Positions 13,001-21,262 of a stretch of DNA of 24,428 nucleotides are shown in pieces. The DNA lies in NCBI GenBank assembly GCA_009801015.1, contig VHZZ01000016.1, forward strand, positions 250,521 to 274,948, written 5' to 3'. This DNA comes from Silene noctiflora (Eukaryota > Streptophyta > Magnoliopsida > Caryophyllales > Caryophyllaceae). The notes under the pieces are model-generated. The model was given only the letters and a program-made list of their open reading frames with translations, was not told where the DNA came from and did no database searches. A program made the position numbers and the translations under genes. The first letter of the stretch is position 1; every line of letters begins with the position of its first letter.

Positions 13001-15217
13001 TTTCATCCTTATCCCCACCTCAAAGTATTTGCCAATCTTATGAGACAGAAATTAGAATGGGTTAATTATTTCAGAAGCGCCTGCTTTGTTGTGACAAGCT
13101 ATGTTACTCGGACTTGGGTTTGGGAGTGGGGTGTGGGTACTTGTGTTACACTGTTAGTGTTGGGTCTGTCATGAATCAAATTTTGATGTGTCCCCTAAAA
13201 TGAGAACACAGGTATGGGAACATATCTTCAAGACATGAAATCAATTAAATATATAAAACTGTGAGAGTAATTAAAAAGAATGCAAAGATTGTGAAACTAA
13301 TGGCTTTAAATCATCAAAAATCATACTATATGCTTATATTAGTTATATACCATAGTTTTCTTCTACTTTTGTCATCCACTCATTTCTTTTTGCATTCACT
13401 AAAAGTGTCAAATTGACAAGTGACGGGTAAGGATTTTATACCCATATCCTAGAGTGCCCTATGGTGGAACCCTACCGCGGACCCTCGCCTTGCGGGGAAG
13501 TCATCGTGCACCAGGCTGCCCTTTATCCTAGAGTGCCCTGTCGAACACTGGTATGCACAAAATTGAAGTGTCAAAGTGACGTAGGCGACAGGCCCTACGC
13601 TTCAGCACCCTGGTACCTTATGATGCATGTTTATATATTTCTGTAGTTCCTTGTGAAAGTTAATTGCTTTTTTTTTGCAGAGAACTAGTACACCCGAGCT
13701 TGTTCCAGAGGACCCAAATCCTCTATGGTCTACCAGCAATGAGAAGTTTATTTCTACTAGTGATGGAATAAAGCATACATTTCACAGAATTGTTGCTGGG
13801 GGACGCAGTCTTTCAGGTGATCCGAGAACTGGTCCAGTTTTACTTCTTGGAGCATTGATCTCTTTTGGAGGAATCTGGCTCAGACGAAGTCAATCAACTA
13901 CTCCACGTGACTTGGATGAGACGCGACAAACACATAATATGGTATGTCACTAAAATTTATTTTAGACGGTCTTACATATGTGACCAATCTACTGACTATG
14001 TTTTTAAGTAAGAAATGCATAATGATTGGTGTGAGACCATATCACCGAAGACTCTGAAGGTATGTGATCTGTGATGATATGTTACAGTGAATTCTGGGTT
14101 TCTGTTGATGGGATCTAGGTTGATCTATTATCAGCTGCAGTTCAATACACAGTAGAACGTAGGACTCGGCACTCACCAGTATTAACAAGCTCGTGTTTAA
14201 TGTTTCTGTTCGTTTGTTTGACTCGTGAACTAGCATGGACAGGTCTTCCAAACACTAGTGTTCATAGAAAGCCTTGGTTAGATACAGTAGGGTTCTACTA
14301 TTTTTCTGTTTCGACTGGAAGCGTATATACCTGTAAAAATTGTTAAAGGAAACCTAGTTCATGTTCTGTACAATATGAGTCGCAGACACCTTAACAATTT
14401 CAGAGACTAGTGGATCAGGGTAGAATGCTACTCCAAGATAAAAAGTCAAGTTAAACTGTGTATTGTCTTCTCTAGTGGTTACCAGTACTCCAATCACAAC
14501 CTTCTCACTGCAATATCCTTTTAAGTCCTCTAGTGGCCACCAAGCTGACATCAGTTGCCCCAGCTGCCAGGCTGCCACTAGATACCCAGATCCGGAAACA
14601 TGTTTTGTACGTTGGACTCTAGTAAGGTCCAACTTAGAACAGGCATGTCTTCTACCTATGCCGTCATCTAGATCCTGTTATCAGATTCTAGTATTCTACT
14701 GTTTATTGTAGTACTAGTATGTATGAGGTCGTGCATAACTTGGAACTTGTGAATCCCTCACATGGCCGTGTGTTCTGTTTCGTTTTTTTACCAAATAACT
14801 TGTTCTGTCGAAAAACCAGTGTGTCAGACACGGGACATTCGGACATAGTTAAGCGTCGAATTAACATATTATCCGACGTACTGGTTCCATGCTAAGATGA
14901 TATGCATGTTTCTTAATATCCTTTTTACAATCTATGCCAAAAGCAAAATTGCAACACTACATAATTTTGCTGTGCTGAAGTCATGCATTCATGCGTATTA
15001 CGTGCTGTGTTTCCAGTGCTGGATTAATACTTAATAGGTCGGCCTCCCCCCGGGATGGATTTATAATAGATGCGTTGCCTTTTGGCAGGATGATATCCCG
15101 AAAGAATGGAGAAACCGAAGAAGAATCAGCCCAGCTGCAGAAGTGCCACCTTCGATGACCGACTTTGACCCAAAAGGCGCTTATCAAATGCCCTTGCCAG
15201 ACTCGGACAGTGAATAG
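1055..15217 (+). CDS. DnaJ-like/thioredoxin-like membrane protein, 20 exons, 715 aa
   Basis: Exons: 1055-1265, 1384-1453, 2732-2774, 3898-3975, 4054-4138, 4247-4329, 4504-4561, 6029-6139, 6411-6468, 6666-6762, 7142-7177, 8098-8234, 10391-10461, 10561-10614, 11199-11341, 11919-12050, 12354-12584, 12694-12753, 13681-13941, 15089-15217 (TAG). They sum to 2148 nt, every intron is GT...AG and phase is kept throughout. Residues 1-40 are Ser/Lys-rich; about 43-62 form a membrane segment; about 67-135 are a J-like domain (SHYDVIGVP, then IRYAYELLTNPLWKRDFD). The HPD tripeptide is absent: K-W-N-S-G stands at that place. Residues 186-260 and 311-385 look like thioredoxin-fold segments (PWLVQVYSSGSKQC, VKVLIFSDTG) without CXXC. 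A second membrane segment lies at about 637-653, then a basic, Ser/Pro-containing tail. From memory it resembles Arabidopsis At1g18700 and more loosely animal DNAJC16. An ER or other endomembrane role is inferred from the domain plan, and no enzymatic activity is shown. Exons 9 and 10 contain three N bases. Confidence 0.93.
1586..1673. mobile_element. Stowaway-like (Tc1/mariner) MITE in intron 2 of gene 1
   Basis: The 88-bp element is flanked by TA at 1584-1585 and 1674-1675. The left end CTCTCTCCCTCCCAATCATT mirrors the right end, which ends in GATTGGGACGGAGGGAG. Ends close to CTCCCTCCGTCCC with a TA target duplication define Stowaway elements. It has no coding capacity and sits well away from the splice sites. 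Confidence 0.85.
3353..3496. repeat. 72-bp tandem duplication in intron 3 of gene 1
   Basis: Units 3353-3424 and 3425-3496 each begin ATATTTGGGTATATGAC and share GGAGCTAAATC, CATAA and TAGATATT-GTTGTGAG in order. The copies differ at several bases, so the duplication is not recent. Confidence 0.8.
5594..5626. repeat. Perfect 11-bp inverted repeat, GTGGGGGTTCA...TGAACCCCCAC
   Basis: Arms 5594-5604 and 5616-5626 pair exactly around an 11-base loop in intron 7. The next base (5627) is an N, and a tRNA-like stretch follows about 50 bp later; both may belong to one interspersed repeat. Confidence 0.6.
5630..5790 (+). mobile_element. Candidate tRNA-derived SINE in intron 7 of gene 1
   Basis: A box-A-like TGGCTATCATAGTGG at 5681-5695 is followed about 35 bp later by a box-B-like GTGTTCGAGCACT at 5728-5740, the arrangement of an internal pol III promoter. 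The ends, an A/T tail and target duplications could not be placed, so the limits are approximate and the class is tentative. A fragment of another repeat family is the alternative. Confidence 0.35.
7401..7826. mobile_element. Unclassified CGG/TCGG-rich insertion in intron 11 of gene 1
   Basis: The left side (CATGATTTAAATTCGCAATA, then TCGGTCGC) resembles the reverse complement of the right side (CATCGTTTAAAATCTCGGC..., then TATCGG), suggesting degenerate terminal inverted repeats. GGCCGATA, TCGGCCG and CTCGGCTCGGCCG stand out against an AT-rich intron. No clean target duplication was found. The 62-residue open frame inside has no recognisable content. Confidence 0.4.
8767..9873. mobile_element. 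MULE-like non-autonomous TIR element in intron 12 of gene 1
   Basis: The left end GAGTTTTTTGTCAAAAACTA mirrors the right end, whose reverse complement reads GGTTTTTTTTTTGTCAAAAA then CTGCCT. Inner parts also pair: CATTGACTT with GTTGACTAG, and ATTCCGACATTGAC with TTTCCGGCGTTGAC, so each TIR extends about 200 bp. The 9-bp direct repeat TTTATTTTT flanks it (8758-8766 and 9874-9882), the usual target size for Mutator-like elements, though such an AT-rich word could match by chance. No transposase frame is present. It fills half of the 2156-bp intron. Confidence 0.65.
10988..11079 (+). mobile_element. 3' end of a TTG-tailed non-LTR retroelement (RTE/SINE type) in intron 14
   Basis: ACAGGATAATTCATGTCAGC, then TGACCCCAAATCATTTTGGG and ATTAAGGCTCTGATG lead into a TTGTTGTTGTTGT tail. 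From memory this CCCCAAAT...TTGGGATTAAGGCT plus (TTG)n ending is shared by plant RTE LINEs and the SINEs that use them. Only the 3' part is present, as expected after 5' truncation. I did not identify target duplications. Confidence 0.55.
11835..11872 (-). mobile_element. 38-bp truncated retro-insertion with 14-bp target duplication in intron 15
   Basis: AATAACATGGTCAA occurs at 11821-11834 and again at 11873-11886, directly flanking the insert. Read on the minus strand the insert is TCGGGGCTTGCCCC, then TCTTTTGTACC and an A-rich tail, so it looks like the very 3' end of a poly(A)-tailed retroelement inserted antisense to gene 1. The parent family is not identified. Confidence 0.7.
12776..12817. 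repeat. 21-bp perfect tandem duplication in intron 18
   Basis: The unit starting ATATGTGGATATACTTGTG is present twice, at 12776-12796 and 12797-12817, with no differences. It starts 22 bp downstream of the exon 18 donor at 12754. Confidence 0.9.
13461..13523 (+). mobile_element. 5'-truncated Au-like SINE with 16-bp target duplication in intron 18
   Basis: TATCCTAGAGTGCCCT flanks the insert at 13445-13460 and 13524-13539. The insert contains CCGCGGACCCTCGCC, TTGCGGGGAAG and GTGCACCAGGCTGCCCTT, which I recognise as a diverged form of the 3' part of Au-type plant SINEs (GCGGGAGC...GTGCACCGGGCTGCCCTTTT). The tRNA-like 5' half is missing. Orientation is the same as gene 1. Confidence 0.7.
13963..14035. 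mobile_element. Small MITE-like element at the start of intron 19
   Basis: AGACGGTCTTACATATGTGA, then CCAATC at the left, mirrors GATTGGTGTGAGACCATAT at the right with gaps. The end motif is the same GACGGTCT word found at 68, 18699 and 23613. It begins about 20 bp after the exon 19 donor. No clear target duplication was seen. Confidence 0.4.
14036..15088. other. Remainder of intron 19 of gene 1, nothing identified
   Basis: About 1.05 kb between the MITE-like element and the last exon. Short open frames on both strands (for example 14354-14632) have no recognisable motifs and overlap one another, so I treat them as chance. The acceptor TTTTGGCAG ends at 15088. Confidence 0.6.
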
Positions 15218-16016
15218 AAGAAGAGCCTACTAAATGCAATGCTCTACAGCCAATACTGAGCCAAGTGGTCAAATATTCAAGTTGTAGCTTGTCCCAAGCC
15301 AAATAGATCATGTATCTAGGATCTCTTCTAGTATTCCAGGAGCTAATATCTCACATATTTATCGCGATCACATACTCATTATTTTCATTTGTTGGACAGA
15401 CAATAGAAAATGCTTCTTATAATCACGTGATAAAATGTTCATGCAATAGATGAAACAATGTTGTAACTTGTAACAGAAACTGTTGTCAACTCATTACATC
15501 AGAAGAATTTACTCCCTACCGCCTGGTTTCGAACTGCCAAGTTGGACATTATTTGTTACTGAACTGGGTCTTTTATGGGCCTTATCATATGAATTATGAA
15601 GCCAGAAAATGATGGGTAAATAGTTACTAAAGTGGTATTTCTGATTTTGTACCTCAAATTTTCGAAGTTGATCGGCTTTTAGGCTTATGCTCTTAATACA
15701 TTTCAATGGGGGACACTTCTTCTGGCATTGAAGATTTGAAGTTGACTTTAACCGTGAAATTTGATGTTTGTACGGATACCAGTTATATCTACTGTTTTGT
15801 TTAATATCACTTAAATATAAGTTAATTATAGGGTACCTTTAATTATGAGTATTTTAGTGACATTAGTAAAAATGGCAGTGGACTTATCATTACCCTTAAT
15901 TATATACCCCTTGCGAGAGTTATGACGTTACATCTCAATTGTCGTACTTGTTTATTTCTTGTTTCTTGTACGAGATGATTTGATCAAAGGTACACAAATT
16001 GACTGGAACAAGGGAG

Positions 16017-16126
16017 TATATAAAAGTGATTAACTTTGAAAAGATGGTATATAAAATAGAGTAATTGCTAATATATAAAAGTGATTAACTTTGAAAAAAT
16101 GGTATATAAAAGAGAGTAATTGCTAG
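16017..16126. repeat. 55-bp tandem duplication, bracketed by GACTGGAACA motifs
   Basis: TATATAAAAGTGATTAACTT starts at 16017 and at 16072, and both copies run on through GAAAA-ATGGTATATAAAA and GAGTAATTGCTA. TTGACTGGAACAAGGGAGTA precedes the pair (about 15999) and TTGACTGGAACACGAGCGTA follows it (about 16139). GGAACAAGGGAGTA resembles a decayed Stowaway end, so the array may have grown from a MITE terminus. Confidence 0.8.
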
Positions 16127-16224
16127 TTTAAAAAAAAATTGACTGGAACACGAGCGTAAATGTAATATTGTTTTAAAACCCCATTATATATTGACTTGTA
16201 ACCTCACAACTACAGCTGGTAAGC

Positions 16225-16640
16225 TTGACCCAAACTCGACCCGATCAAGAATTTTGCAAACCGGAACCGCCCTGACCTGTAACCCAAACTCGACCCGATG
16301 ATCAGTGAGTCAATGACCCGAACCTGACCTCGACCTTGACATGATTAAATTATGACCCGTTAATTATTAAGCTTAATATTGATCAAAATGAAAGTGATTT
16401 AATATTTAGTTTGATATGTTTGACTTGGTAATGAAAACGGAGTAACTAAACCAAATAATGGTTGAAAACAAAACTTAATTCTCAAAAATTGAAGGAATGC
16501 GATAAAGTAACTTGACCCGATAATAACCCGATCCATCCCGATACATCATTTGATCCGAAATAACCGATCCGAAGGGATAGACTGGCCCTATATGACCCAA
16601 ACTTAATATGATCCGACCCAAACCCGACCCGGAAATTTAT
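16225..16640. repeat. Degenerate GACCCGA-rich repeat
   Basis: Words such as CCCAAACTCGACCCGAT (twice), TGACCCGAACCTGACC, TTGACCCGATAATAACCCGA and ATCCGACCCAAACCCGACCC recur in two clusters (16225-16360 and 16505-16640) separated by AT-rich sequence. Such GACCCGA-type tracts are common interspersed repeats in plant genomes; I cannot assign a family. Confidence 0.65.
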
Positions 16641-18217
16641 GTTGTGTTTTAGTGGGGTACTCGCTCAAAGTAGTTGTTAAAGTCCTCATTCGTTTGCAAG
16701 GCTAGGTGCTTGAGCTTGACCCTTCTCATTATCTGATACAATCACCTAAAAAGGTTTGATCTTTATGTTCCTCTTCTCTTTCTCTTCATTACATCGTTCC
16801 TTTGGATGCTTATCTTATTGATTTCTGCTTTCAATTTTAATTTCTATACACTCTTTTTCTAGGGTTTTAACAACCCTTTATACGAGTAGAATTATTTAGC
16901 AGTTATTCTGCTGAGTTCATTATAATTCATTGATTATAGGGGCTAGAATGATTATTGGGTTGATTTGATTATTTTGGTGAAATAATGAAATTGTTTGTAA
17001 ATTTCTGCAATTGATGATGTTTAGGATTCTGTGGTGTTGCAATTCATGGATTAGATGATATATTTTGATGTTAATATGTATGTGGATAGAGTGAAATCAG
17101 TATTGGTAAATGTTTTGTGTTCTTCAAGAACTTTTCTTTGATTAATGAGGTTTTACTGACCGGTTCTCGATTTAGGTTATGATTTCTAAATGAATGCATG
17201 AACTATACAAGGTTGGAAACTGATGCATTCATTGAAATATGTATTTTATGTAAGATTAAAATGGATTGTATGGATTAAAAGTTCAGTGGGGGCGAGCAAG
17301 TAATGCTATACGGCAAGCTCGGAAAAATTTCGAAACTTTAAACTAAAACTTTCGCATTTTCCATTGTTCAGCGGGGCGAGCGTCCCTGCTAGCCCCCTTA
17401 AAACCGCCACTGTATGGATTGTAAGGTTTATTGACATGATATGTCGTTATAAGAGATAGTGAGGGATCATGAAACATGCTAAAATTGATTTATAAGTTTT
17501 GTGGGCGTGCTTTGATGTTTTTGCAGTGTGCGATTTTCATCGCTCAATATTCTTATGAGTGGAATGGCTCTTTATTTTAGATATACCCATCCCTTACGAA
17601 TAGAATATGGGGAAACTATGTTTCCTGAAGTAATTTTTTGTATGTTGCACTTTGAAGTTTGCTTTACGTTTTGGCATCAATTTGCTAGGAGTTTGATTCA
17701 AAGTTATGCTTTTTTTCATTAAGATGCGCCATTAAATTAGGTTTCTGTTGCCATGAGAATATTCAGCAGGTTCATGTGATTTTTGTTATCTATGTTATAC
17801 ATATACAACGAGCTGCTTCCATATGGACCGTATCCAATAGAGTCAAAAGACTCCTTATTCTTTGGCTTTTGGATTATGAAAAGGAAATCGATCACTAGTC
17901 TCTTTGTATTTCAATACATGGGATAAACCAAAACTGCGAACATTGACCTTTTACCTTGCCATATCTACTGGGCCTTTGAATCACGGGGTTAATATCATTG
18001 CCATACATCTGTGTCGGGACTTCAAGCAAGACCGTGAATTACTTTATGATGTTCTTTTTCATCATAATCTGCAGTCTTTTATATGTAGTTTGTTTATTTT
18101 GAAATCAGAGTCACGTGCTCTTAATTGTATACATTACATTGTTAAGTTCCAAAATTCCTTATTGATCTTAGATGATAAAATACATTTATTGCTCTGATAA
18201 GTTTTGATTTTCCAGCA
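16641..18217 (+). promoter_or_regulatory. Presumed 5' leader of the parvulin gene, with a long leader intron
   Basis: The ATG at 18218 stands two bases after an excellent acceptor (18202-18215), so an untranslated exon upstream is likely. A plausible donor is AAAAAG|GTTTGA near 16752, after pyrimidine-rich leader-like sequence; that would make an intron of about 1.46 kb. The exact first exon is not proven, and a nearer donor is possible. No protein-coding region was recognised; the open frames at 17528-17722 and 17904-18197 have no motifs. Confidence 0.45.
17283..17413. repeat. GGGGCGAGC / CCGCCACTG repeat fragment
   Basis: TCAGTGGGGGCGAGCAAG near the left and TCAGCGGGGCGAGCGTCCCT, GCTAGCCCCCTTAAAACCGC near the right are GC-rich against an AT-rich background, with a 60-bp A/T-rich middle. 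The two TCAG-GGGGCGAGC words are direct repeats. It resembles a transposon remnant of unknown family. Confidence 0.35.
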
Positions 18218-20003
18218 ATGGGGAAAGACAAGAAAAAGGAGCCTGCTGGTAAAGGTAAGGGAAAACAGGCGGCCAGCGGCAGTGATGAGGGTGCTTCAAA
18301 AGGTGGGAAAGGAGACAAGCTTGGAACTTGCTCATTTGTAAAAGGTACATTACCTCCTCCATTCCCCCTCTTTTCTTTCTCTCAAGCTCTGTTATTCGCT
18401 CCATGTTTCCGTACTTATACTTTGTTTTACACGTCTCTTTCAGCTAGGCATATACTAAGTGAGAAACAAGGGAAGATTAACGAGGTATACCAGAAATTGC
18501 AAGAGGGCTGGCTTGACACTGGAGACAAGGTTCCACCAGCTGAGTTTGGGAAGGTATGTTTGAAAATTATGCAGGGTTATTTCCATTTTTATGTGCACTT
18601 TATTTCACAAGAGAATGATAAAGCTTCTCTAGATGGTACTGTGACAGTGGACCGAATAGCAAGTTTGATAGCCATCATCACTAGTTAATTATTTATCTGA
18701 CGGTCTTAAACTTGGTTGATGATATGGAAAGGGAATTTTTCTTCTAAAGCATGCGGTGTAACCATAGGTGTTCTGCTCTATGTTTCGGATGTTATGTCTC
18801 AAGCAAGTTAAATCCTCCTATTTAGGGGTTGTTTGGTAAGGGGTTTTTAGGAAACGGAAAGGAAGTGAATTTTCCTCATTCCCTTGGTTGATATTTGGTA
18901 GTCCTTATTTTTCATTCTCTTTACCCATCTTCCATAATTGGTTTACCCCTTGTTAACCCGATTCTATTCCCCCACCCCGCAAGGGTTTCCAAAACCCTTT
19001 ACCTCTACCAACCACGGGCACCACTGCCGGCATCGGATTTACGCCCCCACGACGGCAGCTCCTACCGTTCCCCACCTCACTTTTACCATTTCTTAATTTC
19101 ATTCCCTTTCCCCTTTGCAAACCAAATGCCCCCTTACTTTCTCATGTTTACAGTACTTAACTATGCTATTTGGGTTACTTTTTCCCCTTCGCGTTTTTTT
19201 TTTTTTTTTTTTATCTCTTCGTGAATGCCATTATTGCACAACATTATCCTGGGGGCTACCACCTACGCCTGGTTAAGCGGGGTGGATGTACGTAACCTTA
19301 GTCCTTGGCTCCTTGCCCCTATGTTAGAAAAGGTGGAAATGTTATTTTTGAATTACCCATAATGATAACTGCATGGAAAACTCATATCCATTTTTGCTTT
19401 ATTCCATTGTGTTCCAAAGCCAATCAACAACAGTTTATTTGGAGAGTTAATAATATATACCCCATATGATAAATTGGTAATTGTATCCAAAATTGCAATT
19501 ATTTGCTTTATTCCGTCATTTCCAAAAGCCAAAGAACAATAGTCTTTGTAGAGGTTGTTTCCGAATAACCCAGATAATTGCGTCGAAACTGTATATCCAT
19601 TGATTCCATTCTTACTTTGTTTCACCGTGTTACAAAGGTAAAAGGACAATAGTCTTTGGCTCCATTGAAACGGAGTAACTGATGGCATTACTCTTTCTTA
19701 ATAAAATCCAGTTGGCTGCTCAGTACTCGGAATGTTCTTCCGGCAAAAAAGGTGGAGACCTCGGATGGTTCCCACGTGGAAAGATGGCTGGTCCATTTCA
19801 GGATGTTGCCTTCAGCACTGCTATAGGAGCCACCAGCGCACCATTTAAATCTACGTAATCATCTCTACATTTAATGTTATCTACCCCAAGTCGGTCTAAG
19901 TGCTATCTTTACTTTGATCAGGCTTCACTTGCTAACACTTTTCTTATTTTCGTATGGCAGGCATGGATATCACATAATATTGTGTGAAGGACGAAGAGGT
20001 TAA
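18218..20003 (+). CDS. Parvulin-type peptidyl-prolyl cis-trans isomerase, PIN4/Par14 class, 140 aa
   Basis: Coding exons are 18218-18344, 18444-18553, 19712-19854 and 19961-20003 (TAA); they total 423 nt, phases agree and all introns are GT...AG. Residues 1-36 are a Lys/Gly-rich, low-complexity basic tail, as in Par14 proteins, where it is linked to nuclear and nucleic-acid association. Residues 40-135 are the parvulin domain: VKARHIL at 41-47, GGDLGWFPRGKM at 93-104, GPFQDVAF at 106-113 and the closing HGYHII at 128-133. Parvulins isomerise Xaa-Pro peptide bonds. There is no WW domain and no phosphate-binding insert of the Pin1 type, so phospho-specificity is not expected. Length and motif order match Arabidopsis At1g26550 as I remember it. 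The ATG stands two bases after a strong acceptor (TTTTGATTTTCCAG, ending at 18215), so the leader is probably spliced. Gene 3 converges on it from the other strand, about 1.26 kb away. Confidence 0.95.
18835..19133. mobile_element. 299-bp TIR element (hAT-MITE-like) in the parvulin gene
   Basis: The left end GGGGTTGTTTGGTAAGGGGT mirrors the right end, whose reverse complement reads GGGGGCATTTGGTTTGCAAA, then GGGGAAAGG. Purine-rich sequence on the left (AACGGAAAGGAAGTGAA) pairs loosely with pyrimidine-rich sequence on the right (TTCATTCCCTTTCCCC). No exact 8-bp target duplication was found, so the superfamily is uncertain. It lies in the third coding intron (18554-19711). The 109-residue open frame inside it has no gene-like features. 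Confidence 0.5.
19196..19330. repeat. T-run followed by GGTGGATGTACGTAACCTTA repeat fragment
   Basis: A T-run of more than 15 bases at about 19195-19212 is followed by GCGGGGTGGATGTACGTAAC, then CTTAGTCCTTGGCTCCTTGCC. GGTGGATGTACGYAACCTTA is a phrase I recall from interspersed plant repeats. The tandem array at 19331 follows immediately and may be part of the same element. Confidence 0.35.
19331..19658. repeat. Three degenerate tandem repeats of about 110 bp
   Basis: Matching landmarks recur with a spacing of 108-110 bp: TTGCTTTATTCC at 19394 and 19502 with TTACTTTGTTTC at 19612; AACAGTTTA at 19429, ACAATAGTCTTT at 19537 and 19647; and TTACCCATAATGATAACTGC with its counterparts TACCCCATATGATAAATTGG and TAACCCAGATAATTGCGTCG. 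The array ends about 50 bp before the third coding exon. Confidence 0.65.
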
Positions 20004-21262
20004 TGGAACAACATTGTAACAGTGAACAACTTTCTGACTGTTGCCTTTGTAAACCAAGAAAGTTTCACATAATGTTTCTCCTTTGTGAATTTGCGTGATT
20101 GAGATGTGGCAAATTATAGTGATGAACTTGTTACCGTATACCTTTTTATCCAATTTACGCATCTTATGCTGATAAATTATCTACATTGTTTAGTAATGTT
20201 CAATAGTTCTTTAACTGTCTCTCCTCTCCCCAATCCGCGTTCCTGTGCAACAGGTGCCACCCCTATGTATGTGAAAATTTGCGGGAGTATGTTCATTCGT
20301 CCATGGGTTTGGTAGAAGACTTGACAAACAAGTCACTCTAGTCTGGTATGGGCTGAACAAGTGATTTCGAATTGCGTGGGTATTGTATTCTACGGTTCAG
20401 CCACTGGCCTGTCGTGTCATGCCAACTGAGGTTTGGTTATATTCGTGTTGCTTTGTTCCAGTCTAATTCTGATCTCGAGTTCAAATGCATGCCATGCTAC
20501 CTGCCTCAAAAGTAACAACTCAATTTTGTGGAATTTTCTACTCCTTTTCCGGTCGCCTTAGTAGTACCGGGAGCAACTGACTGAACGCATCTGCCCTCAT
20601 ATCTGTGCAAAAACGTTGAGCAAGGAATATTTCAGGCTTATCCATTGGGTCTTTTCTTTAAGGTAACTAACATTTAGACGTGGCAAACCCTTAAGTGTCT
20701 CGATAAAAACCGATCTGACTTGCCTGCTGTTGGACAAGACTTTACCGACACTCGACAATGCTAGAAGAGATCACACTTACTGAAGTTGGAGATGATCTTT
20801 CAACAAATAGCCATCGGCGACCGGTTCTTTTTAGAACTGGAGAAGATAAATTTCACATGTAAAGTTATATGAGATCTTTTAATCAACAAGACTGGTACCC
20901 TGTCAAATTTTCGTAACTTCCGGCTGAACAATAAAAAGTTGGTTTCACATTTGTACTATAACAAGTTCTATAAGTAAAGCAATTACGGAGTATTTTACTT
21001 TTAGTCGTAAACCCGAGTGCAATTTAGAAGAAATCATTGCATGAAGCATACATCAAAAGTAAATTCCAACAAAGCTCTCGAAATGCCGCTATTTCCATCC
21101 TATGACTGAAGAAAGAATGGCTGGCTAGCGGCTATACTTCAGCAAGGAAAAGAAACGATTGAGATTTGTTGAATGCCCATCGAATATTTACAAGGCAATA
21201 AGAGAGTCGACGAGGAAGTTGCTCGTCATTCATTTTGCTGCATTTTGTATATACACAAAATT
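20004..21262. other. Convergent intergenic region between parvulin and RING genes
   Basis: It should hold the 3' UTRs of both genes. No clear polyadenylation hexamer stands out on either strand, no ORF has recognisable content, and no repeat structure was identified apart from ordinary AT-rich sequence. Confidence 0.55.

Larger units (their letters stand above)
15218..16640. other. 3' flank of gene 1 and repeat-rich intergenic sequence
   Basis: The 3' UTR of gene 1 should lie within the first few hundred bases after 15217; I see no clean AATAAA close by. From about 15990 onward the sequence consists of tandem and low-complexity repeats listed separately. No coding region was recognised on either strand. 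Confidence 0.6.

Noticed and set aside
12764-13174. 136-residue open frame after exon 18
   Set aside because: It starts across the exon 18 donor, includes the 21-bp duplication, and is skipped by the clean 12753/13681 splice.
16225-16640. GACCCGA tracts as telomere-like repeats or a CRISPR array
   Set aside because: The words are irregular in spacing and sequence, do not match the plant telomere unit TTTAGGG, and have no fixed spacer length.
18895-19224. 109-residue open frame in the parvulin intron
   Set aside because: It lies mostly inside a TIR element and ends in a poly-T run translated as Phe; no homologous content.
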